Shown here piece after piece: positions 49,131 through 58,158 of a stretch of DNA of 64,000 nucleotides. The position numbers and the translations under genes were made by a program. This DNA comes from Rhizobium sp. R635. GTDB lineage: Bacteria; Pseudomonadota; Alphaproteobacteria; Rhizobiales; Rhizobiaceae. The stretch covers positions 124,001-188,000 of the forward strand of contig NZ_LOKX01000005.1 of the NCBI RefSeq assembly GCF_002211285.1, given 5' to 3'. Every line of letters starts with the position of its first letter. The stretch's first letter is position 1. Under the pieces are notes generated by a model that saw only the letters and a list, made by a program, of their open reading frames with translations, made no database searches and was not told where the DNA came from.

Positions 49131-50487
49131 GGGCGTTACCTCTGTGGTTTGCGGCGCTAAAAAGCGCCGGCGGTTGAAAGGGTGCGCTCTTGGCGGCGGG
49201 ATCGACATTCGCCAGAGTGCGGGCGAGCGCGAGCTCGATCATGAGAGCTGCTGTGGAAAAAGTCTGGACTATCGCGGCAAGATGAAAAGCCGCATCAGAT
49301 CCGAGCGCGATCGCGGCCGCCGCCGCAACGACGGCAAGGTAAAAGATGCAGAGCCAGGCCGTCGCCCGGCGTCCGTTTATCAGCTCGGTCAGGCGCGGTG
49401 TCGGCCGGCGTCCGAGCAGTGGGCCGAAGGCTTCGATCCAGGTGAGGAAAGGAACGATCTTCAGGAGCTGCGACAGGCCGAACCCGGTCAGCCAGCCGAA
49501 GACGAACAGGTAGCCTATGGCGGTGAACACCTTTGGCGCGGCATCCGATGCCAGGGCGATGGCCAACATCGGCACCGAAAGCCCCAGCAGAACGAATGCC
49601 GGCAAGGATCCGGCCATGTTGAGCTCGAGGCTCTTCCGGCGCCGCGCGCGGTAGGTCGAAAACAGGTCGGCGAGATAGGCCGCGACCGGCAGCTGGAAGA
49701 GCAGCGATCCGAACAGGAAGAAGCACTGGCCCAGGACGGGTGCAAATATCGTCGAAACCATCGCCACGGCAAGGGTGCCCGCCGCAAGCAATCCCGTGGC
49801 CCGAATGAACGGCGCCCTCTTCATATCGTCGGAAAGCAAGAACATCGGCAGCAGCTTATAGCTGACGCCGATCGCGGCGAAGCTCATCCAGCCGGCGAGG
49901 CCGAAGCTCGCATGGAACGGCACGGCATTCGCGACGAAGGCGATGATGCCCGTGGCCTCCGTCAACCCGGAAACCGTGACGGCGAACAGTGCTCCCAACG
50001 CCAAGGTCACAACAAGGCATGCCATGCCGATCATGACGAGCGGCGAGGCGGCGTGAGCCGCCCTGCCGCGCCACAGACCGGAAAGCAGCACGAATCCGAT
50101 CGACAACAGCGATGCCGGCAGCACCGATGATGCTGCGACCATGACCGGGCCTGCCGCCCCGGACCCGGTATCGATCAGATGGAAGCCGAAGAGGAGAAGT
50201 CCGAGCCCGGCGACGGAACCCGCAAGGCAGGGCAGGTCGAGCCGCCCGGTCGGCAGGCCGAGACCCGTCATAACCGGGGTAAACTGCAGAAGCGCCCCGA
50301 TCATGAGGAGGCCGAGCCAACCGATCGTGATGCAATGAACGATAATCAGCGCGTGAGGTTCGGCGACACTCGCCGACGGCGCCCATGCTCCCGCCGAAAG
50401 CAGGCCTTCGGCCAGAAGCAGGAAGAAGAGCGCCGCGCCGAAATATGACATCGTCCAACGCGACAGTGTTGCTCCCACCGGCATCAT
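49114..50487 (-). CDS. Polytopic membrane protein of the denitrification cluster (NnrS/haem-copper-like)
   Basis: A 457-aa protein with about 12 membrane helices. A helix with VHCITIGWLGLLMIGALLQF and a later NAVPFHASFGLAGWMSFAAIGVSYKLLPMF (residues ~187-216) place His residues within the bilayer, as in NnrS and haem-copper oxidase-like proteins. The family is typically found with norCB and DUF2249 genes, but no function is established. It lies between two DUF2249 genes in a leftward operon with 15- and -17-bp spacings. Confidence 0.75.
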   Translation of the reverse strand: MMPVGATLSRWTMSYFGAALFFLLLAEGLLSAGAWAPSASVAEPHALIIVHCITIGWLGLLMIGALLQFTPVMTGLGLPTGRLDLPCLAGSVAGLGLLLFGFHLIDTGSGAAGPVMVAASSVLPASLLSIGFVLLSGLWRGRAAHAASPLVMIGMACLVVTLALGALFAVTVSGLTEATGIIAFVANAVPFHASFGLAGWMSFAAIGVSYKLLPMFLLSDDMKRAPFIRATGLLAAGTLAVAMVSTIFAPVLGQCFFLFGSLLFQLPVAAYLADLFSTYRARRRKSLELNMAGSLPAFVLLGLSVPMLAIALASDAAPKVFTAIGYLFVFGWLTGFGLSQLLKIVPFLTWIEAFGPLLGRRPTPRLTELINGRRATAWLCIFYLAVVAAAAAIALGSDAAFHLAAIVQTFSTAALMIELALARTLANVDPAAKSAPFQPPALFSAANHRGNAHGSAS

Positions 50488-50502
50488 CGCGCTGCCCCGA
50501 AC

Positions 50503-50787
50503 TCAGTGGCTGCCGCAGCAGCAGTCGCAACCGGAATCCTGGCGGGTGATCTGCACGCGCCAGACGTCGGGGCCCTGTTCCAGATATTCCCAGAGGAATT
50601 TTCCCGGAAATGCGGTTTCAAGCTGGTAATGCAGGGGCCGGGGCTCATGATCGCTGGTGATCAGCATGGCGTCGCCGGGGGTCAGTGCGCTGAGCGTGCC
50701 AAAAATCCGGGGATGCCGCTCGATAGGATGTATCGTCCTGACATCGATGTGGGGAGCTTGGGCGTGGATGGTTTGCGCATCGGTCAT
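50503..50787 (-). CDS. DUF2249 protein with Cys-rich C-terminal tail
   Basis: A 94-aa cytosolic protein with one DUF2249 domain (IDVRTIHPIERHPRIFGTLS, PLHYQLETAFPGKFLWEYLEQG) and a terminal CDCCCGSH motif that could bind a metal or cluster. It is the first gene of the four-gene operon, 61 nt from the start site predicted by the FNR-type box at 50883. The tail is absent from the double-DUF2249 protein downstream. Confidence 0.8.
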   Translation of the reverse strand: MTDAQTIHAQAPHIDVRTIHPIERHPRIFGTLSALTPGDAMLITSDHEPRPLHYQLETAFPGKFLWEYLEQGPDVWRVQITRQDSGCDCCCGSH

Positions 50788-50882
50788 CTGGCTGTTTCCT
50801 TTTGCCGCGTCTTGCAGACTGGCGGGATCGCGGCTCGTCCCGCGCCAGAACGAGACGGTAAAGGGCTTTGCGGAAAGCGACT

Positions 50883-50896
50883 TTGACGGCGGACAA
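50883..50896 (-). promoter_or_regulatory. FNR/NnrR-type box for the DUF2249 operon
   Basis: TTGACGGCGGACAA. It lies 96-109 bp upstream of the DUF2249 ATG in the gap shared with hemN. Confidence 0.6.
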
Positions 50897-50928
50897 ATAT
50901 CCGAATGATTCCCGGCCGAGCGTCCTCA

Positions 50929-50942
50929 TTGATTTGGGACAA
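50929..50942 (+). promoter_or_regulatory. FNR/NnrR-type box for hemN
   Basis: TTGATTTGGGACAA. Its centre is ~64 bp from the hemN ATG at 51000, giving a ~23-nt leader if at -41.5. Confidence 0.65.
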
Positions 50943-50999
50943 GGAAGAACGCGCGGCCGGAGGTCATAAAGCATCCTGATTTTGACAGAGGATGCGACA

Positions 51000-52352
51000 A
51001 TGTCCGACAATTTGGTCGCCAAGTACGGCGATGCGCGGCTCCCGCGTTACACGAGCTACCCGACGGCCCCGGCCTTTTCAGCCGCCGTGGGGCCGGATGA
51101 ATATGCCAAGGGCCTCGAAAACATCGGAAAAGCCGGACCGGTTTCCGTCTATCTCCACGTGCCCTTCTGCCGCTCGATGTGCTGGTATTGCGGCTGCCAC
51201 ACGACCATCACCCGGCAGGACGCTCCCGTGGTCGAATATCTCGACGTGATGAGCCAGGAGATCGAGCTCGTCTCCTTTGCCGCCGGAAACGACGTGCCCG
51301 TCAAGAACGTTCATTTCGGCGGCGGCACGCCGACGATCATGAAGCCGCAGGAATTTACGGCACTGATGGCGAAGCTCAGGAGCGCCTTCGCTTTCGAGGC
51401 GGATGCCAGCGTCGCGGTCGAAATCGACCCGCGCACCTTGACCGCTCCCATGATCGAGGCGCTCGGCGAAAACGGCGTCGATCGCGCGAGCCTCGGCGTC
51501 CAGAGCTTCGACCCGATCGTGCAGGCCGCCATCAACCGGATGCAGTCCTTCGAGCAGACAGAGACGGCAGTCGTGGGCCTGCGCTCGGCAGGTGTGACCA
51601 GCATCAATTTCGACCTGATATACGGCCTCCCGAAGCAGACGGTCCAATCCTGCGTGGAAACGGTCCGCCTAGCCGCGCAGCTGCGCCCGGAACGTTTCGC
51701 CGTTTTCGGCTATGCCCACATACCGGCCTTCAAGAAGCATCAGCGCCTCATCGACGAAGCATCGCTTCCGGATGCGAGACAGCGCAACGAACAGGCCGAA
51801 GCCATCGCCCAGGAGCTTGAAAAGGCCGGGTATGTGCGCATCGGGCTCGATCACTTCGCACTGCCGGAGGATGAGCTTGCGGTCGCCGCGCGCGAGGGGA
51901 CGATGAGGCGGAACTTCCAGGGCTACACCACCGACGACTGCGATAGCCTCATCGGCCTCGGCGCTTCGGCGATCGGGCGACTGCCGACCGGCTATATGCA
52001 GAACCACGTACCGCTGGGTCTCTATGCGGAGCGTGTCGCGTCCGGCGTGTTGCCGACGGCCAAGGGATATCTTCTGACCGAAGAGGACAAGCTTCGGGGC
52101 AGAATCATCGAGCGGCTGATGTGCGATTTCGAAGTCGATTTGGGAAGGCTGAGCGGGGAGTTGGGTTTCGACACCGGCTTCCTCGTCGAGCGTAACGAAC
52201 GTCTCGGCGAACTCGTGGCCGATGGCGTCGTGACGATCCGCGACAACAGGATCGTCGTCTCCCAGGACGCACGCTTCATGGTCCGCGCCGTTGCGGCGGC
52301 ATTCGACGCCTATTTCGGTTCGCTCGGCCGTACGCACAGCAAGGCCGCCTGA
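51000..52352 (+). CDS. hemN: Oxygen-independent coproporphyrinogen III dehydrogenase
   Basis: 450 aa from the ATG at 51000 (ACAGAGG upstream; an upstream ATG at 50982 is less likely). It is a radical-SAM enzyme with the CxxxCxxC cluster motif at Cys57, Cys61 and Cys64 (FCRSMCWYC), HFGGGTPT, and the HemN region GVQSFDPIVQAAINRMQ. It converts coproporphyrinogen III to protoporphyrinogen IX without oxygen, providing haem for NorCB and cytochromes under anoxia. An FNR-type box precedes it. It is convergent with norD. Confidence 0.95.
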   Translation: MSDNLVAKYGDARLPRYTSYPTAPAFSAAVGPDEYAKGLENIGKAGPVSVYLHVPFCRSMCWYCGCHTTITRQDAPVVEYLDVMSQEIELVSFAAGNDVPVKNVHFGGGTPTIMKPQEFTALMAKLRSAFAFEADASVAVEIDPRTLTAPMIEALGENGVDRASLGVQSFDPIVQAAINRMQSFEQTETAVVGLRSAGVTSINFDLIYGLPKQTVQSCVETVRLAAQLRPERFAVFGYAHIPAFKKHQRLIDEASLPDARQRNEQAEAIAQELEKAGYVRIGLDHFALPEDELAVAAREGTMRRNFQGYTTDDCDSLIGLGASAIGRLPTGYMQNHVPLGLYAERVASGVLPTAKGYLLTEEDKLRGRIIERLMCDFEVDLGRLSGELGFDTGFLVERNERLGELVADGVVTIRDNRIVVSQDARFMVRAVAAAFDAYFGSLGRTHSKAA

Positions 52353-52360
52353 CAGCAACT

Positions 52361-52398
52361 TAGGCCGGAGGCGCCGATCGGGCGGCTCCGGCCTATTT
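52361..52398. terminator. Hairpin terminator between hemN and norD
   Basis: TAGGCCGGAG and CTCCGGCCTA arms (10 bp) around a 15-nt loop, followed by TTT on the + strand, in the gap between convergent genes. Confidence 0.75.
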
Positions 52399-52409
52399 AC
52401 TCACGCCTT

Positions 52410-54296
52410 TCAGGCGGTCAGGTTCCGATAGATTGCCGGCAGCGCGCCCGGCAGCTTCGCAATATCCGAAATCACGGCAAAACCAGCCCTTCCGAAAATT
52501 GCCGGCAAGTAGTCGCCGGCATTGCGGTCCACGGTGACGGCGAAGACGGCCTGGCCGAGCGCGCGGGCTTCGGCGACCGCCTTCCTGCTGTCTTCCAGGG
52601 CAAACCGCCCTTCGTAATGATCGACGTCGTTCGGTTTGCCGTCCGTCAGGATGAGGAGCAGCTTTTTCCTTGCGGCGTGTTTGTGCAGCTGTCCCGAAAC
52701 ATGTCTGAGGGCCGCCCCCATTCGCGTGTAATAACCCGGTTTGAGATCGGCGATCCGCTGCGCAGTCACCTGCGAGAACGTCTCGTCGAACTCCTTGACG
52801 CTGTCGATACGCACCCAGCTGCGGCGTCTCGACGTGAAGGTGTGAATGGCGAAACTGTCGCCGCAGGCATCCAGGCCGCGCGCGAAGACATCGAGCGCCT
52901 GCTTTTCGACGTCGAGGACCCGGCGATTGTCCACCCAGGAGTCCGTCGACAGCGAGACGTCGACGAGGATCGACGTTGCAAGCTCGTGCGAAGCAGGGCG
53001 GGCGCATTCATAGATACGGTCGTCCGGCTGCCCGGTCGCAAGCAGGTCGGCGCGCGAGCGTATCACCGCCTCGAGGTCGAGGTCGTCACCATCGAGCTGC
53101 GCCTTCCTGATCTCCCTCTTTGACCTCAGCGTCTCGAATTGCCGTCTGACCTTGCGCACGATCGCCTGATCGGCAACGACGGGCGCCTGTTGCGCGGCCG
53201 GGACGCTGCCGATGAGGACGCGGCAGTAATTCTCCAGATATTCCGCTCTGCGGAAATGCCATTCGGGATAGGTCAATACGCCGTGGATCTGGGAAACGTC
53301 CGAGGCCTCCGGGGAGAGATCCAGGTCGAAACGGAATTTCGACTTCGGCCGCTCCCGTGTTTCGCTCAAAGTGATCTCGTCGAGTTCGTCGGCTGCGCCG
53401 GCATCGTCCTCCTCGCGATCGTCCGTCGGCCGGTCGACATTGACCATCTCGGCCATGGCGAGGATCTTTTCGAAGCGGTTGAGGATGAAAGGATCGCGCC
53501 TGCGGTCCTCGGCATCTTTCTTGCGGACCGCTTGATGCGACGAGCGGGCCGGGCCTGCCTCGCCGCCCTCGGAAGGCAGATCCTCGCGGTCGGATTTTTG
53601 AGCCTCCGCGCGTCCGGTGAAGTCCGGCCAGATCGGGACCGGCAGCATCGGCAGATATCCTGCCGGCGCCTTGTCTCCTCTCGGCCTGACAAGATCGGGC
53701 AACCGGCTCCCCAAGGGAAATGCCAGGGCAAAGCGCAGATAATCCTCGACCTGCCTTTCGGCCTTGGGCAGCCTGCCGCGGATCCGGCATGCGAGAATGG
53801 CCTCGCTCAGGCGCAGATATCGTGGATACATGCCGGGAAAGATGTCGGCCACCCGCGCGGCGTTTTCACGACCTGTTTCGATCCGGGCAATGTCGGAAAG
53901 CATGGCGTCGGTCGTTTTGCGGCTCGGAATGGCAGCCACCGCGATATAGGCGGCCAGCCAGAAATAGAGATCCCGGTTCAGCCGTTCGTCATCGAAGATA
54001 TCGATCGAGGCGGGCAGGTGGATGGCGCTGCCGTCCCAGCTCGGATGATCGCTTCTTTCTTCGCCGAGACCGACAACTTGCCGGAAACGCAGCCGATGCG
54101 ACGAGATCTGCTGGCGTGATTTCTGGATCTGCAGTGTCGGTTCGCCGCCAAAGGCGCGGAAGCAGACGGCCAGCTGCGATTTGATGTCGGCCAGGTTGAC
54201 CGCGTGCTCCGCATGGCGGGGCCAGGAGCGCGTGTCGCCGACAAGGCGATGCCAGGCGCGTCCGACCGTTTCCTCGAGTTCCAGGAATTCGAGCAT
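52410..54296 (-). CDS. norD: Nitric oxide reductase activation protein NorD
   Basis: A 628-aa soluble protein. The C-terminal ~200 residues are a von Willebrand A domain with a MIDAS motif DVSLSTDS (about residue 440) and KLLLILTDGKPND. The middle is acidic and low-complexity (REEDDAGAADELDE). It acts with the AAA+ protein NorQ (next gene, 3-bp gap) to insert the non-haem iron or otherwise activate NorCB. It is the last gene of norEFCBQD. Confidence 0.93.
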   Translation of the reverse strand: MLEFLELEETVGRAWHRLVGDTRSWPRHAEHAVNLADIKSQLAVCFRAFGGEPTLQIQKSRQQISSHRLRFRQVVGLGEERSDHPSWDGSAIHLPASIDIFDDERLNRDLYFWLAAYIAVAAIPSRKTTDAMLSDIARIETGRENAARVADIFPGMYPRYLRLSEAILACRIRGRLPKAERQVEDYLRFALAFPLGSRLPDLVRPRGDKAPAGYLPMLPVPIWPDFTGRAEAQKSDREDLPSEGGEAGPARSSHQAVRKKDAEDRRRDPFILNRFEKILAMAEMVNVDRPTDDREEDDAGAADELDEITLSETRERPKSKFRFDLDLSPEASDVSQIHGVLTYPEWHFRRAEYLENYCRVLIGSVPAAQQAPVVADQAIVRKVRRQFETLRSKREIRKAQLDGDDLDLEAVIRSRADLLATGQPDDRIYECARPASHELATSILVDVSLSTDSWVDNRRVLDVEKQALDVFARGLDACGDSFAIHTFTSRRRSWVRIDSVKEFDETFSQVTAQRIADLKPGYYTRMGAALRHVSGQLHKHAARKKLLLILTDGKPNDVDHYEGRFALEDSRKAVAEARALGQAVFAVTVDRNAGDYLPAIFGRAGFAVISDIAKLPGALPAIYRNLTA

Positions 54297-54299
54297 CTC

Positions 54300-55115
54300 T
54301 CACCTGCCGAGCGTCGCTGCGGCCACCTCGACGAGGGCGGCCTTCACATCGGCTTCATCCGTCAGCGGTTCGATGATGGCGGCCCTGACCGCTTCGGCAA
54401 GCGGCATTCCGGCATCGACGAGGGTGGCGCAATAGATGATGAGGCGCGTCGAGACGCCCTCTTCCAGATCCTGCCCCTTGAGAGCGCGAAGCCGGCGGGC
54501 AAGGTCCACCAGCGGCGCCACCCGGCTCTCCGCCAGGCCGCTTTCGATCGAGACGGTCGCAATCTCGCGCTCCCGCGGGAGGAAGTCGAACTCGATCGAG
54601 ACGAAGCGCTGGCGGGTGCTGGGCTTCAAGGATTTCATCAGATTCTGGTAGCCGGGGTTGTACGACACGACCACCATGAAAGACGATTGCGCCTCGATGA
54701 GTTCACCGGTGCGCTCGAGCGGCAGCAGCCGGCGATCGTCGGTCAGCGGATGAAGAACGACGGCGACGTCTTTGCGGGCTTCGACGATCTCGTCGAGGTA
54801 GCAGATGCCGCCCTCGCGCACGGCTTTCGTCAGCGGACCGTCGACCCAGACGGTTTCTCCGCCTTTCAACAGATACCGGCCGGTCAGATCGGCAGCGGTG
54901 AGATCGTCATGGCAGGAGACGGTCGAGACCGGCAGCCCCAGGCGGGCGGCCATGTGATGCACGAACCTGGTCTTGCCGCAGCCCGTCGGCCCCTTGAGCA
55001 GAATCGGCAATTGCCGGCTCCAGGCACTCTCGAACAGCGCGCATTCGTTTCCATGGGCGGTGTAGTGCGGGATTCCCGCATTCGCATCGAGCGGGAGATT
55101 AAACGCGATCGTCAT
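54300..55115 (-). CDS. norQ: MoxR-type AAA+ ATPase NorQ
   Basis: 271 aa from the ATG at 55115 (GGAGAACAGAAG upstream). Walker A is GPTGCGKT and Walker B is ICYLDEIVEA, with SYNPGYQ as sensor 1 and the CbbQ/NirQ/NorQ C-terminal helical region. It partners NorD in post-translational activation of nitric oxide reductase in the cytosol. It lies 35 bp from norB. Confidence 0.94.
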   Translation of the reverse strand: MTIAFNLPLDANAGIPHYTAHGNECALFESAWSRQLPILLKGPTGCGKTRFVHHMAARLGLPVSTVSCHDDLTAADLTGRYLLKGGETVWVDGPLTKAVREGGICYLDEIVEARKDVAVVLHPLTDDRRLLPLERTGELIEAQSSFMVVVSYNPGYQNLMKSLKPSTRQRFVSIEFDFLPREREIATVSIESGLAESRVAPLVDLARRLRALKGQDLEEGVSTRLIIYCATLVDAGMPLAEAVRAAIIEPLTDEADVKAALVEVAAATLGR

Positions 55116-55149
55116 GTCTTCTGTTCTCCAAAAGGGGAGGGGAGCCCGC

Positions 55150-56490
55150 CTATTCGGCGGGCTGTGCAATTGCGTCGGGTAGGCAGGCGCGGCCGGGGAC
55201 GAGGACCGACCAGATGAACATCAGCGCGCTGATGAAGACGAAGATGCCGGAGCCGAGTCTCACCCAGTAGAAGACGCTGAGCTGGTCCTGCACATCCATG
55301 TAGGATTCGCCGAGCACCCTCTGCAGGTGAACCTGGATGATGCCGGCAAAGGTGAGGGCGAAGGTCATGACCGACATTGCCGTGCACATGATCCAGAAAC
55401 TTGCGATCGAGAGCCACTGATTATAGGGCGCGCGGCCGCGGATCTGGGGAATGGCATAAGCCATCGCCGCAAGATTGAGCATGACGTAGGCGCCGAAGAA
55501 GGCGAGATGCCCGTGCGCCGCGGTAACCTGTGTGCCATGCGTATAATAGTTCACCGAAGACAGCGTATGGAGGAAACCCCAGACGCCTGCGCCGAAGAAG
55601 GCCATGACCGAGCAGCCGATCGACCACAGCAGCGCCGCCTTGTTCTCATGCTTGCGGCCGGCCTTCCAGGTCATCACGAAGGTGAACACCACCATGGTGA
55701 AGAACGGCGCGACCTCCAGCGTCGAAAAGAGCGAGCCGATCCACTGCCAGTATCCGGGCGCGCCGATCCAGTAATAATGGTGGCCGGTGCCGAGAATGCC
55801 GGAGAAGAGCGCCAGGCCGATGATCACATAGAGCCATTTTTCGATGACTTCCCTGTCGATGCCGTTCAGCCTGATCATCAGGAAGGCCAGCACCGACGCC
55901 ATGATCAGCTCCCAGACGCCCTCGACCCACAGGTGGACGACATACCACCAGTACATCTTGTCGAGCGCGAGGTTGACCGGGTTATAGAAGGCAAAGAGGA
56001 AAAAGATCGCCACGCCCCAGAGCCCGAACAGCAGGATGTTGGTGATCGTGGTCTTACGTCCCTTCAAGGCCGTCATGGTGACGTTGAACAGGAACATCAG
56101 AACGACGACGACGATGCCGACCTTGATCGCGAAGGGCTGCTCGAGAAACTCGCGGCCCTCATGGATGTGGAACAGGTAGCCGATGACCGCGACCGCCGCG
56201 GCCACGAGGAATATCCAGAACTGCGCGATGGCGAGTTTCGGGCTGTAGAGCTCCGTCTCGCATTCCTCCGGAAGAAGAAAATAGGTGGTGCCCATGAAGC
56301 CCATCAGCAGCCAGACGATCAGCGCGTTCGTGTGGATCATGCGGACGATGTTGAACGGCAGCTCGACCGACAGCGTGTTCGGCAGGACGTAGATCGTTCC
56401 CGCCAGCACGCCGAACAGCAGCTGCGCCATGAAAAGGCCGAGAGCTCCGTAGAAATAGAGCATGGCGACGCTTTGTGTCTTGTATTTCAT
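55150..56490 (-). CDS. norB: Nitric oxide reductase subunit B
   Basis: 446 aa with 12 membrane helices, a haem-copper oxidase relative. His ligands are in VRMIHTNALIVWLLMGFMG (haem b), WVEGVWELIMASV (the Glu/His region of the Fe_B site) and TAAHGHLAFFGAYVML. It reduces 2 NO to N2O at a haem b3/Fe_B centre in the inner membrane. It pairs with NorC, encoded 20 bp upstream. Confidence 0.97.
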   Translation of the reverse strand: MKYKTQSVAMLYFYGALGLFMAQLLFGVLAGTIYVLPNTLSVELPFNIVRMIHTNALIVWLLMGFMGTTYFLLPEECETELYSPKLAIAQFWIFLVAAAVAVIGYLFHIHEGREFLEQPFAIKVGIVVVVLMFLFNVTMTALKGRKTTITNILLFGLWGVAIFFLFAFYNPVNLALDKMYWWYVVHLWVEGVWELIMASVLAFLMIRLNGIDREVIEKWLYVIIGLALFSGILGTGHHYYWIGAPGYWQWIGSLFSTLEVAPFFTMVVFTFVMTWKAGRKHENKAALLWSIGCSVMAFFGAGVWGFLHTLSSVNYYTHGTQVTAAHGHLAFFGAYVMLNLAAMAYAIPQIRGRAPYNQWLSIASFWIMCTAMSVMTFALTFAGIIQVHLQRVLGESYMDVQDQLSVFYWVRLGSGIFVFISALMFIWSVLVPGRACLPDAIAQPAE

Positions 56491-56509
56491 TGCTTGATCC
56501 TCTCGCCCG

Positions 56510-56962
56510 TCAGCCCGCCTGGTTCGGCGGCCACGCCTGCGTGTTCATCTTGCTGACCCATTCGAGGAAGTCCGCGAGATCGTTCACTTCTTCTTCCGTC
56601 AGATTGAATTGCGGCATCTGCCTGCGGCCCTCGATGCCGGAGGGTTGCGCCGCCATCCAGGCGTGGAGCGCCTCGCGCGCACTGGCCGGGTCCTTGTCGC
56701 CGCCCCAGCGAATCCAGACATTGGAAAGCTCGGGAGCGAAATAGGCGCCTTCGCCGTCCAGCGTGTGGCAGTTGATGCAGGCGTTCTTCTCCCAGATGTG
56801 CTTGCCTCTGGCGACGCTTTCGGTCAGCGTCTTCTCGTCGGTCGAGACGGTCCGGATGTAATAGTGGCTGTGGGCGGTCAGCCCGACGAATATGGCGAAG
56901 AAAAAGGCCGATCCGCCGTAGAACACGTTTCGGGCCGCGGTTTTTGTCAGGCGTTCAGCCAT
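56510..56962 (-). CDS. norC: Nitric oxide reductase subunit C (cytochrome c)
   Basis: 150 aa from the ATG at 56962, chosen for the AAAGGA upstream; an ATG 15 bp earlier exists. One N-terminal membrane helix (NVFYGGSAFFFAIFVGL) anchors a periplasmic cytochrome c domain with CINCH (haem c) and a C-terminal RQMPQF supplying the axial Met. It delivers electrons to NorB. Confidence 0.96.
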   Translation of the reverse strand: MAERLTKTAARNVFYGGSAFFFAIFVGLTAHSHYYIRTVSTDEKTLTESVARGKHIWEKNACINCHTLDGEGAYFAPELSNVWIRWGGDKDPASAREALHAWMAAQPSGIEGRRQMPQFNLTEEEVNDLADFLEWVSKMNTQAWPPNQAG

Positions 56963-57063
56963 CGATGATCCTTTCATGTCGGTGGCGGAGCCCGCCGTGA
57001 CGTCGAAAACGGAGCCAAGGGCTCACGCTTCCTGGATGACCGAAGGGCAGCGGCGGGTCTTTG

Positions 57064-57357
57064 TTAATTCGCAAAGACCGCCGAGAATGCGAGCGCGCCG
57101 GCCACGGCCGGGAACAGCACGGCCGCCGCCCACAGGATCAATGCGAGGCCGAGCGGCGAACCCTTGAAGCGCAGGCCGAGGAAACCGGAGACGACCAGGC
57201 GCACTTTCGCCAGCGCAATCAGCCCGGCGGCGAGCGCCAGTGCGGGCCTTGCCGCGGCGCCCGACAGAAACATCGAGGCTGCGAAGACGCAGGATGTCAG
57301 CATCAGCAGAAAGATCAGCGCCCGCGAGGGAGCATTCGCCCTGTCTTGTACAGTCAT
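57064..57357 (-). CDS. norF: NorF accessory membrane protein
   Basis: A 97-aa protein with three hydrophobic helices, of the size and pattern of the prokaryotic cytochrome c oxidase subunit IV-like NorF. It overlaps norE by 4 bp and precedes norC by ~100 bp. NorEF is needed for full nitric oxide reductase activity in several denitrifiers; the mechanism is unclear. Confidence 0.88.
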   Translation of the reverse strand: MTVQDRANAPSRALIFLLMLTSCVFAASMFLSGAAARPALALAAGLIALAKVRLVVSGFLGLRFKGSPLGLALILWAAAVLFPAVAGALAFSAVFAN

Positions 57358-57902
57358 AAGAGATAGACCACCGGGAACATGACCAGCCAGACGATGTCGA
57401 TGACATGCCAGAGGGTCGTCACGAGATGGATATTCTCAAGCGATGGAAACCGGGCCATCAGCGCGAGGACCAGAGCTCCGAACAGGACGTGGACCAGGTG
57501 AAATCCTGTTATCAGCACGTAGAGCTGCGAGAAGCTGTCCTCGGCAAGCAGCGATGCGCCTTCCACCTGATATTCGTAAAGTTTGAGGGCGACGAACAGA
57601 GCCCCGCCGACGGCCGAGGCAAACACGGCCTGCCGTTGCCGCCGCAAGTCGACCGACCGCGCGGCGAGCGCCGCAAACCAGCCGCTCACCAGTAGGACCA
57701 CCGTATTTGCGAGTGCAATATCGTGATGAAGCTTGGCCTTTCCGGCCGCGAATACCTCCGGCTGGAACCACGACGCGATGACGAAGCCCATCATCAGCGC
57801 CGCAAAAGCCGCAAGTTCGCTCCACGCCAATATCCAGACCATCAGGTCGTCGCTTCGGGCTGCGGGCCGGCTGCGGAGCTCGGGGGAAATCATCGCTGTC
57901 AT
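57354..57902 (-). CDS. norE: NorE, cytochrome c oxidase subunit III-like protein
   Basis: A 182-aa membrane protein with five helices and the COX3 pattern (VWILAWSELAAFAALMMGF; ITGFHLVHVLFGALVLALM with HxxH; TLWHVIDIVWLVMFPVVYLL). ATG 57902 is used; another ATG at 57893 is possible. It is the first gene of norEFCBQD. A TTG-N8-CAA box lies unusually close upstream. Confidence 0.92.
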   Translation of the reverse strand: MTAMISPELRSRPAARSDDLMVWILAWSELAAFAALMMGFVIASWFQPEVFAAGKAKLHHDIALANTVVLLVSGWFAALAARSVDLRRQRQAVFASAVGGALFVALKLYEYQVEGASLLAEDSFSQLYVLITGFHLVHVLFGALVLALMARFPSLENIHLVTTLWHVIDIVWLVMFPVVYLL

Positions 57903-57929
57903 GGCTATGACGATAGGGATGATATCGCG

Positions 57930-57959
57930 CCCGCTCTTTGATCGATCGCAAAGAGCGGG
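57930..57959. promoter_or_regulatory. FNR/NnrR-type box inside a 30-bp dyad, nor promoter
   Basis: The box TTGATCGATCGCAA (57938-57951) is embedded in longer arms CCCGCTCTTTG and CAAAGAGCGGG. It lies between norE and the divergent 51-aa gene and could drive both. Confidence 0.75.
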
Positions 57960-57998
57960 CCGATCGGAAGAACTAGGTTTTGCGGAAAGGAGAACCCG

Positions 57999-58154
57999 AT
58001 GACCGATGCCCAGATAGGACTGTCGATAGCAACGCCCGTGATTATAGTATTCGCGATCGCCCTCTATCGGATGGGCGTCCTGCAGCGGACGGGCACGGTC
58101 TCAGCGGTTCTCGCGGCGGTCGCGATCGCCGCCAGCCTGTTTCTGCAGAGGTGA
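57999..58154 (+). CDS. 51-aa small membrane protein divergent from norE
   Basis: ATG with a strong GGAAAGGAG ribosome-binding site, encoding 51 residues with two hydrophobic helices (IGLSIATPVIIVFAIALY and TVSAVLAAVAIAASLFLQR) joined by a short RMGVLQR turn. Its stop is 4 bp before the next gene's ATG, so the two are co-translated. It is likely transcribed from the FNR-type dyad at 57930. The family is not recognised. It could be a small accessory subunit of Nor or of the next gene's product. Confidence 0.75.
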   Translation: MTDAQIGLSIATPVIIVFAIALYRMGVLQRTGTVSAVLAAVAIAASLFLQR

Positions 58155-58158
58155 TGTG

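Noticed and set aside
49129..50130. 333-codon plus-strand frame opposite the polytopic membrane protein
   Set aside because: Its translation is charged and repetitive, the usual complement of membrane-helix codons.
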